Assembly (NCBI RefSeq): GCF_026213295.1
Contig: NC_079426.1
Span: 16,627,342-16,691,341, forward strand
Direction: 5' to 3'
Length of the DNA stretch: 64,000 nt
From: Gadus chalcogrammus
Taxonomy: Eukaryota > Chordata > Actinopteri > Gadiformes > Gadidae
In this document: piece by piece, positions 31,340 to 46,634 of the stretch
Numbering within the stretch: the stretch's first letter is position 1
How the letters are laid out: every line of letters starts with the position of its first letter
The notes under the pieces: generated by a model
Seen by the model: the letters and a program-made list of their open reading frames with translations, nothing else
Told to the model about the DNA's origin: nothing
Databases searched by the model: none
Program-made: the position numbers and the translations under genes

Positions 31340-31815
31340 ATGTCCCGCGAACATCTTCTGTGGGCCGAGCACAGCACGCCGCTTTCGTGGGCGTTGGTGC
31401 TCTTTTCCCTTCGGTGTATCTGTGAGCGCGCGTGCACATGTGCGCGTGTAAAAGCGAGGTGGGCAAAGGCTCCGCCTTATTCAAAAAACTGTAGAGAAAA
31501 AAAGGAAAAGCTAACTGTCTGATACACACCTCTCAATTCTTCCAGGGAGCGGAGTGTTTATGAAGCGTAGAAGTAAACAGTGGACTAATTAGGCAGCCTA
31601 GCGAAGAGCAAAACCCACTTTTTTAACACCAAGACTAAGCAACGTTTCCCGGCCGCTGTTTGGGATTAAGTTTTCCTCCATGCCATCTCAAAAAGGTGGA
31701 TCATTATCTCGATCCGAGACAGCGAGGCGAATTTGAAATGCGTAGCCCGCGCGAGGCTGTTTTCTTCTGGAGTCTAAAAGCCGACGTTTGAACTATCCGT
31801 AAGCATCCGCTCGAG
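31340..31815 (+). promoter_or_regulatory. Candidate CpG-type promoter and 5' non-coding exon, probably ctbp2
   Basis: After several kilobases of CpG-poor AT-rich DNA, this segment is rich in CpG (GCGCGCGTGC near 31427, CCCGGCCGC near 31648, GCCCGCGCGAGGC near 31746). It ends in a good 5' splice site, CTCGAG|gtagga, with last exon base 31815. The ctbp2 coding exon at 52377 has a 3' splice site in front of its 5' UTR, so at least one upstream non-coding exon must exist, and this is the best candidate. Linkage across about 20 kb is inference. Confidence 0.4.
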
Positions 31816-32145
31816 GTAGGAGCATTCACCCTTGTTGGAGAGCCGTGGAGGGTGAATGTGGTGCGGGCTGTTGTTCGGCGGGGTTTAGTTTTGAAAGCTA
31901 TAACGTTATGCTCACATCGATGTCCATGTGTTCCCTGCGCCATCAGCAAAGAGGCACACGGGGAGGGAGGGGGGAGGCAGGGAGGGAGAGAGGACTGTTT
32001 TCAACACGCTAGCTTCCTCAAATCCAATAGTATGCCTGCGAATCCTCTTTTAAAAGTCAAGTCGATTTCCGTTGTTGCACACAAAACCCATAGCAAGATC
32101 TCGGCACTGTTTGCTCCAAGCTTTCCTAACTAGCTAGCCGACTTG

Positions 32146-32188
32146 TGATTGGACAATTAATTGGCAATGAATACCCCGCCCCCCCAGG
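32146..32188. promoter_or_regulatory. Inverted CCAAT boxes plus GC box
   Basis: GTGATTGGAC and AATTGGCAATG (two ATTGG, i.e. inverted CCAAT) are followed by CCCCGCCCCCC. NF-Y plus Sp1-like sites in this spacing suggest a promoter or enhancer near the 31.3-31.8 kb candidate. Confidence 0.35.
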
Positions 32189-32221
32189 AAAGTGTGATGT
32201 TTAAATTCCTGATGTAAGTTT

Positions 32222-32222
<1 letters not shown>

Positions 32223-32262
<40 letters not shown>
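32223..32262. repeat. (CT)n microsatellite
   Basis: A 40-bp pure CT run. Confidence 0.95.
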
Positions 32263-36240
<3,978 letters not shown>

Positions 36241-36718
36241 AAAGAGGCATAATGGGAAATCAAAATGCCCGTCCATTGTGCATACGAGTCGCCATGTATT
36301 TGTGGGCATGCACTTGTGTGTGTGTGTGTGTGTGCATGTGCAACTCTATTCTACTTTGACAGAAAGGCACGTAGACAAAGCACCATCTGCCCTTAGCAGA
36401 GAGTCCAAGGCAGCTCTCCGGGACGGAGACGAGAGGCTGTCCGAGGGCATTGTTATGGATGCTGGCTGCCACCAGCCACCATCACCACCACCGCTACATC
36501 TGCGGTGGATGCACTCAGCATCCACACTAATGGCTAATAACTGCCCCTCTCCCCTCCCAGATGTCTGCCCCACACAGGAGCAGAAAGGAGCTCTGAGACC
36601 ACTGGCCGTTTTAGAAAACAATAGGGAAATAATGGGGAAGCTTTGTGTGTGTGTGTGTGTGCGTGCGTAAGCTTATATGCATGCGTGTCTGATTCTGTCT
36701 AGGAATGGCCACCAGTGT

Positions 36719-36721
<3 letters not shown>

Positions 36722-36809
<88 letters not shown>
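36722..36809. repeat. (CA)n microsatellite
   Basis: An uninterrupted run of about 44 CA units, about 60 bp after a short GT run (36644-36661). Confidence 0.97.
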
Positions 36810-36811
<2 letters not shown>

Positions 36812-38976
36812 CCTTCTCAGACTCAGGGTACAGGAGTATTATGTTTAATTCCACCTTCTCTTTATCTCATCCCCTCTCCCTTTCTATTCACTCTCTTATT
36901 CTAGCGTGCTCTATTTTCTTTCAGTCTCAGCATCTCTGAGCTGGCATGTAGGGAGTGGGGCGCGGTGGGGATGGGGGTGTTTAGGGAGGAGGAGGTGCAG
37001 GAGGTGGAGGAGGATGTGGAAAGGGTTGCAGTCCATTGTCCCGGCAGGTCCGCTATCGCTGCCAGCTGACAAGAGTTTTGTGCTGGGAGACGGCGCGTCC
37101 TGCTGATGTGAGGGAGAGGGAGCGCTGAAAGAGATATCTAAAATGCTGAAGTGGGCCCCGCGCCGGCAGAGGAGATGGCTGTGTTTGTTTGTGCTGAGCG
37201 CCACTTTACAGTGAAAACTTTCCCCGGGTAAAATTTGCTGACAGCAGTGAATGGGTGGCGGGGAGGGGGAGGGAGGCCAAAAAAAAAAAAAGAGCAAGGG
37301 TTTGTTTTTTGGGAGTTGCTTTGTGGGCACGCACACATGCACACGCTCTGCCGTGGCCATTGTTGGGCTGACATTGATGTTTAGACATGGTGCGAGGAAG
37401 AAAGGCAGCGGAGGAATCTAGGTTGCTCTCAAGTTGCTCTGTGAGCCAGCAAAACTATTTAGCCTCCGCTTACAATCCTCTAAAAACGCCAGACCTCGGA
37501 GCCATCCAGCCCCTCATGCATATTCATGGAAAAAACCCGCTTTTCTTGTCTGCGCCCTCTGAGCTGTGTGTACTTCCCTTTTTTAGCCTCTCTCTCTTCA
37601 CCCACAGGACCCGTTGCGCTGTGTTTGATTGGCCCTGACATTTGAAAAGGTCCTTGAGTTAAAGAAGAAAAAAGAGGAAAAAAAGTTGTTTTTGACAACT
37701 GCGGCAGCACCCTTCTGGTGGAGAAGTAAAAATGACATTTTAAAATGGGAGCCCGGGCCCTGCATATTTAAATGCTAATGGCCCCTGTGAATGTGCTAAG
37801 CTAATGGGATGTTTCAATCTGATCTAGTGGCGCTGCGGCGTGCCTTTTTGCACGGCGCCTTCAGTAGTTCTGATAAATGCTCTCTGAGCCAAGTACATTA
37901 GCTCTTTATTTGCTTATTATGTTCTTGCTGTTGTGTTTTGGATAGAGAAAGAACTGACGTATTCTTTACTTGTAGCTACATGTTTATGTGTCATATCCCA
38001 ATACAGATAACAAAATAACCTGATGTGTAATGGTCAATTATCGGTCTATATGCATTTTATTGTAATAGTTATGATGCAGATTAGATTTAACAGCGCGGTT
38101 TATTACAGTTGAGAGTGTAAATTGTTGCTGGTGACTTGTAAAGGCCCTTCGGGGTTACCCGCTAAGAAACTCCATATTGAGGCATCACGGCATTGGTTTA
38201 TTATCAACTAAGTTGTAGCATTAGCCAGTCAGCGATTGTCAATGAAATTCGGCTGGACTTTGGCCTGCTGGTGTCCACCGATTGGCCCTCACTGCTGTTT
38301 ATTACATCCACAACTGCGATCACAGGATGATCAAGGCCATTGGACACACATTTGTGTTGAATTCGCATCTGTTATGTCTGTTGGGATCTGTGTGTGACCT
38401 GCTGCAATGCACTTTTTTTTTTTATAGACGAGTTCATGAAAGTGCATTCGTTTTTTAACTCCTTCAGGAAACTGCAAACGTGGGCATGCTTAAGCTGTTA
38501 TACATTTCCCACCGAGCTTAAGCTTTTGCAAAAGCTTAAAAATGACTTACAAAGTATACATTTGTGTGTCTAACAGACTCTCTTTGCTTGCATAAATGTT
38601 GGCGGAGGGCCAAACAGGCAATCTGGCAGGATGCCACCGATCCAATTGACTCCCTTAACGCACTGCTGGGAGAAAGGCTACACTTCCTCCGGATTAAAAT
38701 GTGACCAGCGGTTTTTAAAATGCTTTACAGTCATCGACTGCGTTTCACGGCAGATTTTTATTTACCGACTCTGTCCGCATTAAACCTGCGCCCCATGTGA
38801 CAAATTAGCAAAAAGAGAATTGATCAGCCTCTGTTTACAGATTAGAAGTAAACTAGCCCAGCCCCCCCCCCCCCTTAAAAAAAACACTTTAGAAAATAAA
38901 TCTGAACCCCTTAGAAATGTGCTGCAGATGTGCTGGATTTAGGCCAAATTAACACAGCTTGAGAAACTGCTCTGTG
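36810..38976. other. Candidate conserved non-coding block
   Basis: A long, nearly repeat-free stretch. 37740-37930 contains overlapping POU/homeodomain motifs (TGCATATTTAAATGCTAATG at 37761-37780). 38000-38800 has the balanced, motif-rich look of vertebrate developmental enhancers. No open frame resembles a protein. Confidence 0.35.
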
Positions 38977-38995
38977 GTGTGTGTGTGTGTATCAT

Positions 38996-39046
<51 letters not shown>
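38977..39046. repeat. (GT)n-spacer-(CA)n hairpin microsatellite
   Basis: A 14-bp GT run is followed by ATCATC and then 50 bp of CA. Opposite-sense repeats on one strand make it self-complementary over about 14 bp. Confidence 0.9.
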
Positions 39047-39049
<3 letters not shown>

Positions 39050-39671
39050 AGCCAGCCTCACATGCACAGTGGTCTGTCTTTTGGTTGTTGGCTTGTCGCT
39101 TAACACCATTTACAAGGCAGTCAATGACTTTGTGTGTATCCTCATTCTTAGCCATAAAAACAAATAGAGATATAAAGACGGTGTAATCCTCTCATTGCAA
39201 GGGTAAGCAAAATATTGACAGAGTGAAGTTATTGGTGCAGGGCGGTGCAGTCAACACACCCAGTATGAATATGGATAATGTTTTGCGTGCCCCAGGCTAA
39301 CTCTTTGATTCCTGGCTCTAGATGAGCACAGCATGGTGCCCTGGCTTTTCCTCCACTCATCCGCTTGTTTGGCACACAGAGAGCTGTTTGATTCCTGATC
39401 TCCAACAAAAAGGTTTACTAGTGTGGGTTAATGTTTCACTGGGCTAGGGAGAGTCCCCTCTTACTTCACCCTTCCTGCCGTACATGTGTCGACACACATG
39501 AGGATAGGAATATGTCCCACATGTTTAACTTTTAGTTGAAGATATACTGAATACAAAATATTTATTATTAAATATTATATCAATATATTTGATCCGTCTT
39601 TATACATTCAACAAGGTTGAAAAGTGTCTGTGTGCGTGTGTATGTGTGCGTAAACGCGGACACACACACTA
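39047..39671. other. Unique non-coding DNA
   Basis: AT-rich sequence between the GT/CA hairpin and the foldback element; nothing recognised. Confidence 0.4.
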
Positions 39672-40955
39672 TGAAGGTATTATTGTAGCAAAAGTATTTA
39701 GCACCTGTAACTGCAGATGTTGAATGCGTACACTAAAGTCACAGTAAATTTGAAGTTGTATATATTTATTTTGCGTGTACTCTAAAGTCACAAATGTGTA
39801 ACGGTACATTTGAAGTCATAAATATTTTTTCTACCATTGTAAACACAAATGGTAGAAAAAATATTGGTGTTGGTGCAAAACACATTCGCACACCCGTGTT
39901 TCATAATCGGAGAACATGCCCAAAATGTGTGCATTCATAAACCGAAATTTTGAACTAATGCATCAGAAGTTGCACATCTGTGAAAAATCCTCACAAATAA
40001 AATGACATAGAACGCTATGTTGATTCAGCATTTTAATGAGCGAGCACAAGTCCATCGTTCGAATCTGCTCCTGCAAGTCTCAGATGTGTGTTTTTTTGCA
40101 GGTAGTTTTGCAACACGTCTAGGTGGTACATGTGTAGCAAAAGTGATTTGTGTCTGTATGAGGCAGAGCGTCATACGGACACTTTCTGGAGTCTTGAAAG
40201 TAGACAAGAGGGCATCCTACACGACGAAGTTGGGTATATCTTATTATTAACAGAATTCCCCCCAAATTATTGCATTAACATGCCGCAAGTGTCCTTCAAT
40301 GTATTTTAATGGTCTGCTTGGATGGTCCAAGTGTAGTTTGAAAAATGCACCCCCTGCCGGCGACTTTCATTGGTTAGTGCTGCAATTTTGTCCCGCCCAC
40401 GGACGCTCAGCCTCATACAAACACAAATCACTTTTGCTACACATGTACCACCTAGACGTGTTGCAAAACTACCTGCAAAAAAAACCAAAGCTGAGACTTG
40501 CAGGAGCAGATTCGAGCAGTTGTAAGGATGGACTTGTGCTCGCTCATTAAAATGCTGAATCAACATAGCGTTCTAAATCATTTTATTTGTGAGGAAATTT
40601 TTCACAGAAGTGCAACTTCTGATGCATTAGTTCAAAATTTGGGTTTACGAATGCACACATTTTGGGCATGTTCTCAGATTATGAAACGCCGGTGTGCGAA
40701 TGTGTTTTGCACCATGTGATTGTAGCAAAATGATTTGTGCACCTGTAACACAGACTTGCGTACTCGTAGACCCTATTTTGTGTTTACAATGGTAGAAAAA
40801 ATATTCACGACTTCAAATGTACTGTTACACATTTGTGACTTTGGAGTACACATGCAAAATAAATATATTGACTTCAAATTTACTTTGACTTTAGTGTACG
40901 CATTCAAAATCTGCAGTTACAGGTACTAAAGACTTTTGCTATAATAATACCTTCA
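39672..40955. mobile_element. Foldback (long inverted repeat) non-autonomous DNA transposon, TA target duplication
   Basis: The left arm (39672 to about 40182) and right arm (about 40398 to 40955) are reverse complements over some 500 bp with scattered mismatches and small indels. Both ends share TGAAGGTATTATT read inward and are bordered by TA (39670-39671 and 40956-40957), consistent with a TA target-site duplication of Tc1/mariner-type or similar elements. The roughly 215-bp centre is single copy and has no coding capacity. The arms carry small open frames with no recognisable transposase, so the element must have been mobilised in trans. Teleost Angel-like foldback elements are the nearest remembered analogue; family not established. 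Confidence 0.85.
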
Positions 40956-41469
40956 TAACACACTCCCATGTTCGCAAATGGACTTGGAGGATAATCATTC
41001 CAAAGCATTCGTCAAACCAAATTGAAACAAAATAAGTGATTTTGCACAGGTGTATGTGTATTTGCTGGCTAATAATTGTTTCAGAGAAGAACAGAAGAGA
41101 TCTGGTCTTTACTAGTCACTTACGTCACATTTAAAATAAGAGCCTACATTGAGACATACTAGGAGATTGTATCTTTGAGTCCTAAATACTTGGCCCCAAC
41201 TGCCTAAATATTAATTTAGCCTTTTACTAATCCTCAACTCAATCTTGTGAGATATGTATTCATCGTAAAAAAATAAAAGATTCAGTTTTAGATGGTCTGG
41301 TCATTTTACTCCCTGTAATCCACCCCCTTAAATCTCTCTCTACTCAGCCTGGTATTGATCGAGTCTCTGCGTACATCCCCTGCACACCTGGCCCCTCGCC
41401 ATGCGTCTGTTTATATTTAACTCTTCATGCTGGCGCTGCCGTTGCTTAACAGGTGGCTGAGGAAGAGAG

Positions 41470-41471
<2 letters not shown>
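40956..41471. other. Unique non-coding DNA
   Basis: AT-rich sequence between the foldback element and the CT microsatellite; nothing recognised. Confidence 0.4.
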
Positions 41472-41541
<70 letters not shown>

Positions 41542-41566
41542 GCTCTCTCTCTCCTGCTCTCTCTCT
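41472..41566. repeat. (CT)n microsatellite
   Basis: About 67 bp of pure CT, then CTGCTCTCT-type interrupted units. Confidence 0.96.
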
Positions 41567-42095
41567 ATGTCTCTGGCTTGTCGGTTGAATACCAGCTGCT
41601 GTAAGTACAGGAACATGCCAGTGTAATTAACCCGCCTGATCCATGCGCATATGCATGTGAAAGGTGTGATTTTCTTTTCTTATTTTTTTCATGTTATACC
41701 ACCATGGATGAAAGAACACGGGCACGTGCACACTCGCATGCACACAGGTACTTGAGCGCGCGCGCACACACACAAACATGCACAAATGCATACCCACGGG
41801 GCCAAATGTTTCTCAATTTCAGCTCATTGTTGCATTGCTAGGAGACCTGAAGAGCGAGTCAATGTTAGCACTTTCTACTCGCTTACAAAACATTGGCCTG
41901 TCTGCCGTCTCTCTGTTCGTTGGCCTTCACTTCAGTGTTACCAGAGGAACCATGGGAGTATTTTATATGAAGAAGGCACTGAATAAAACCTTCTGGGACT
42001 GGTCACCCCCCTCTCCTCCCCCTCCTCCTCCCGCTCCTCTCCCGGATACTGGAGGGAGAGCCTTGTACGCCCACATGGCACCCAGTTCTCAGCTG

Positions 42096-42096
<1 letters not shown>

Positions 42097-42172
<76 letters not shown>

Positions 42173-42199
42173 TGTATGTGTGTGTGTGTGTGTGTGTGT
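42097..42199. repeat. (GT)n microsatellite
   Basis: A GT run with a TTTGTGTA interruption around 42170-42176. Confidence 0.97.
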
Positions 42200-42980
42200 C
42201 GAGCGCACATGCATGCATTCGGCAGTGTTCTCCTAACAGCCCAGCTGAGTCTGACAGATGGAGTCGTTTCACACGCAGACACAGGCAGGATACAGGAAAC
42301 GGGGCTGTGCGCTGAGTGGTCTCACCGCTGCCATGGTTGCTATTAATCTAGGTCAGCGGTGTGGGGCTCACGGCCACCCGGCCTTCGGGGCCAGATTGTC
42401 CTTTTCCCTTAACGCACCTTGACTAAACTCTTAACTTACTCTTTTTCTACGTTACCTTTTGGCTGGCATGCGTGGAGGAAGGAGATTCATTCTCTTTTGG
42501 TCCCTTGTCGTGGCTGCTTCTGGCATGCATGGGTGCTTCTGATCTGGTTCAGTTCAGGGTCTGTTCTTGTGGAACGCTCTTTGGCTTGCACACCATTTGT
42601 GCTAGAAGCTTTCTTTTCACTGGAACTTTGGCAACCAGATCAATGCCTTAACTCACGGACTCTGCTTCAACATCCTTGCTTGGGCTCATGGATTTAAGCG
42701 CAGTACTACAGCGAGCATACACTCACCAACTCTTCCATTGAAATACATTCAAAATCAGAGCCAAATGTACTCATTGTAGTCAGAAAGGGGCCCTCTTTAC
42801 CCCCCTACTCTGAGACTCTGTCTCTGCTGTATTGTTTTTAACTATATATCAAATGGATTAATGTCGTCATTAGGATATTGCAAGTGAAATAAAGGGCTTA
42901 ACTCGAAAGCTTTTCAGCAGAGGCTGAAGACATGGAACTACAAACTGTTCAGATTATAGAACAGCATGCATAAAAGTAGA
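42200..42980. other. Unique non-coding DNA
   Basis: No exon recognised. The short open frame at 42419-42697 has no domain or splice context. Confidence 0.4.
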
Positions 42981-43345
42981 TACTGAACTTTTCTGTGTAA
43001 GAAGATAGTAATCTATTGTTGCTGAACTATTCAGGTAAGATAGTACTCTTGCTCTACTGTTACTGAACTATTCAGTGTAAGATAAGATGGTAATCTATAT
43101 TTACTTAACTATTCTGTTTAAGACAAGATAGTACTTACTGAACTATTCTGTGTAAGATAAGATAGTACTCTATTATTACTGAACTATTCAGTGTAAGATA
43201 AGATGGTACTCTATTGTTACTGAACAGAACTATTCTGTGTAAGACAAAATACTACTCCATTGTTACGGAACTATTCAGTGTAAGACAAGGTATCTATTGT
43301 AACTGAACTAGCCTGTGTAAGATAAGATATTAATATAAGATAAGG
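42981..43345. repeat. ~41-bp minisatellite, about nine copies
   Basis: Diverged head-to-tail copies of ACTGAACTATTCTGTGTAAG plus a second half containing ATAAGATAGTACTC. Units vary from about 34 to 46 bp by small indels and differ at an attcAgt/attcTgt position. The frequent substitutions indicate an old array. Confidence 0.9.
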
Positions 43346-44694
43346 TTGTTCAGAAATTCAGAAATGAGCGTGGGAGGGTCTTGGGAGACTGAGCCCATGC
43401 CATTTTTTTTTCTCAGGAAAAAAACTAAAATAACATCTGTCCACTTGTGTGAAACATAACCGAGTCACCCTCGGAATTTATTGGGTTGCGTTAACACTCT
43501 GAAGAGCTATTTGGCTCTTCTGGCTAACCCTCTTCTGCTTGCGCTGAGCACCTGCAGCTTGACTCCATGTATGCTGCATGTCCATGCTGGGAGTACACTA
43601 AGTTTAGTGGAGGGGGAAACTCCCCAGAGAAAGAGTAGTAGCATCGGGTAGTACTCAAACATTTTAATAGTCTAATCATCGTTTCCAGTTGACTCAAATT
43701 CTCTCAGTCGAACAATCGTTGGTTTAAAAATATATAACCATGTGCATTTCAAGGACCATAAAACATGTTATAGAGGCTGCTGTGGGCAAGATTTGAGAAT
43801 AGACAACCCAAAAAAATCCCAGTGTTTTTATGCCATTGAGAAGTGCTGCATTGAAGCCACATGGTGGAGCTTCGGTATGTGATTGACAGGCCAGATGGAT
43901 TTCCTAAACCAATCAGAGATGAGATGCCCTGATTGGTCAGGAATTTGGCGGAGCAGTCTCAAAACTAAATTGTACCGCATAGAAGACATTCTTACATTTC
44001 GTGGACATACTACCTGACAGATGACTGCAATTTTTCACAAATTACACTCAATTGATAGCTCCTAGATCATGTTGTATAGGCTATAAATCTTGCAAACATT
44101 TAACACATTCTTATATTAGCTATTAGATTTCATAGATTATATTATTATTATATTAATTTGTGTACATTTTATTATACCAGCCTATATTCTAGACACACTA
44201 ATGGACTAGTTGAGTATATTTCACGTCAAATTTAATGCAGATGCTGAGATAAACGTGAATTTGTTTGTAGAGGTGGCTTTCCACTAAGCAGAGGCGATGG
44301 CCCCGCCTCCAGACAGCTGTTGGAAACCCTGGAATAATCACACCGGATTATAATACTGTTAAATGTCAATGTTTACTCTTTTGCATTGTTCTGATTATTT
44401 GATTGTTAAAACAAACAACACTTAGCCATTAGGTACTGTAATTATACAAATGGCACTGGCTGTTTGTTTGAGTTCAGCCGAGTGCTGTATGCTAAAACAT
44501 TGGTGTTCAGTAGTATTTTTTTTTTGGTATGGCCTGCCTTTCAATATTTAGCATTTTGATTGGGAAATGAGAAACAGCATAAACATTGCTCGAAGCAAAT
44601 ATGGATAAATTAAAATCCAAATCGACCACAGTGGCACAGTCGATCAGTTATTCAGCTTTTAAGCCTGTAGGCGTATAAATATTGCAAATAGAGA

Positions 44695-44726
<32 letters not shown>

Positions 44727-46560
44727 GCAAATTCCCTCTATATAATATGCCTACACAAAACGGTTACCTAAGTTCACGTATTTGTCTCTTCTAGCGTAAC
44801 ATTAAGGGCCTGATATGTCTTCCATACTGCAAGCCTTCATCTCTCTGCAGCTATAAATTGTAACCAAAGCCACAATGTATGACCAAACCACCCACATCCT
44901 GGCTTGTTGTACACTATTCAGTGTTTCCCCTAGAAGTTTTTTCAGGCCTTTTTTTTAATTATTATTTGCCTGTGAAGATATACTGACGATATCATGAATT
45001 TAAACTGGGTATATCGAGACTTAAAACAAAGTGATCACAAGGAGAGGATGACTTAAAAAATGTGTATTTATTACATTAATATAAATAGGAACTTTGCATA
45101 ACATAGCACATCATGAATACAGTAACAGTAACACCAGTTATTTTTAAGATTTGAACTATTTTCAGTCAAATTTAGCCTATTATTATTGTGTACTATGTAC
45201 CTTTACACTGTATACACAGGCTTGTGCAAATGCCACTATTAAACATTCTGTCCACTAGAGGGCATGCCTATTAAATATTAGGCACAAAAGGATATTATAT
45301 TAACGCTGCGGCTCAACCGTTTTTACCAGATTGGCCGTTTCCACTTTGGTGATAGAGAGCAATAACGACTCGTGTTGTTAGGTCCCCTATGTTTGTCCTA
45401 GTCACCATGGGGACTGTACAAGTTGTAAGACATGGCGGAGGTAACAGCCTAGTCACGTTTCTCAACACACGCTCTCACTGCATCCATAGTTGTACACTAC
45501 AATCATAGACCATATAATATAATATTGATCATTCGTCTCGATAGCAGTCAGCGCTACACGCCAATGTTTACTTGCACTGTGGTACATGAAAATAGGTTGC
45601 TTGTGATAACGTGAAGAGGTGCACTTGTATGGCAACAGTTTTGGATAACAGCTTTCTACGAAAAGGTTGATATGCCTATTTTATTTATTGAACAGAGAAA
45701 CTAACGTCTCTTAATCAGACCCACAATCCCCCTCATCCACGAAGAGCCATTCGCTACACTATTTTACACTTGGATTAAAAAGTTAAACTCCAGTGTAGTT
45801 GAATCCTCTGATCACATACGATATTTTGGTGAAAGGACGGAGCATAAACTCGTCTTCGACTATTACTTTGGTCTTTTTACCATCATAGTCACATTGTGGC
45901 TGATGATCACCGGGCCTGACATTTCCTGCATTTCGTTTAAGTTTGAGAGTTTTGGAGATAAATGTTCGCTCTCAGTCCGCAGTAATTTAAAGGGACTAAA
46001 TTAGCAATGGCACTCGCATCACGTTATTCTTATCGCATACCTTTTGGGGTTTAATACATTTTACCCTGTACAACACTGCTTCCCTCAATACTGCCCAGTG
46101 CTGATTGGAAGAACTTGAAAATAGGAACATAGGCTTGATTCACGTGATTTGACACAATAATCAATTTGAAACATGAACTGTGTTTAACTGTGAGAGGGAT
46201 CAGAGTGGTTAAAGATGGAAATTACTGGATGATGGCTCTGAATGTTGAAAGTGGTGCCAATGCTTAATCATGCGGTTATGGTAAACAATGCCAGGCTTTC
46301 TCTTAATAAAGTGATTGTAGAAAAGCGAGGAGGTGTTAAATAGCTGGATAAACCATGACATTGAGATAAGCCAGAAAGTGTCTGACAACTGTATCGCGCC
46401 GACTGTGGACTTTAATATTGGCGGCTCATGGAAGGAATGCGCTCACTCCATTTGTTTTCCTTTATTAAAAAATAAAATACAGCCTTATTCTGATCTTATT
46501 TCTCACATGCCACACACACTGTTATTTGCTGCGTTGCTGGGATCTGATTGCACTGATCCC
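43346..46560. other. Unique AT-rich non-coding DNA
   Basis: Contains a short (GT)n at 44696-44721 and a CAGTGTTTCCCCTAGA stretch (44919-44934) that resembles a hAT terminus without a partner. No gene recognised. Confidence 0.4.
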
Positions 46561-46634
46561 AACAGATATCAGATATCTGTATCGCAACAGACATCTGTAT
46601 CCAAACTGACATCTGTATCCAAACAGATATCATA
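46561..46634. repeat. ~19-bp short tandem repeat
   Basis: Three to four diverged copies of AACAGACATCTGTATCCA. It lies inside a chance 177-codon open frame (46333-46866) and produces that frame's SVSQQTSVSK repeats. Confidence 0.75.

Noticed and set aside
44919..44940. hAT-like terminus CAGTGTTTCCCCTAGA
   Set aside because: No opposite terminus or target duplication could be found; GGAAACCCTGG near 44323 lies on the wrong side to pair with it.
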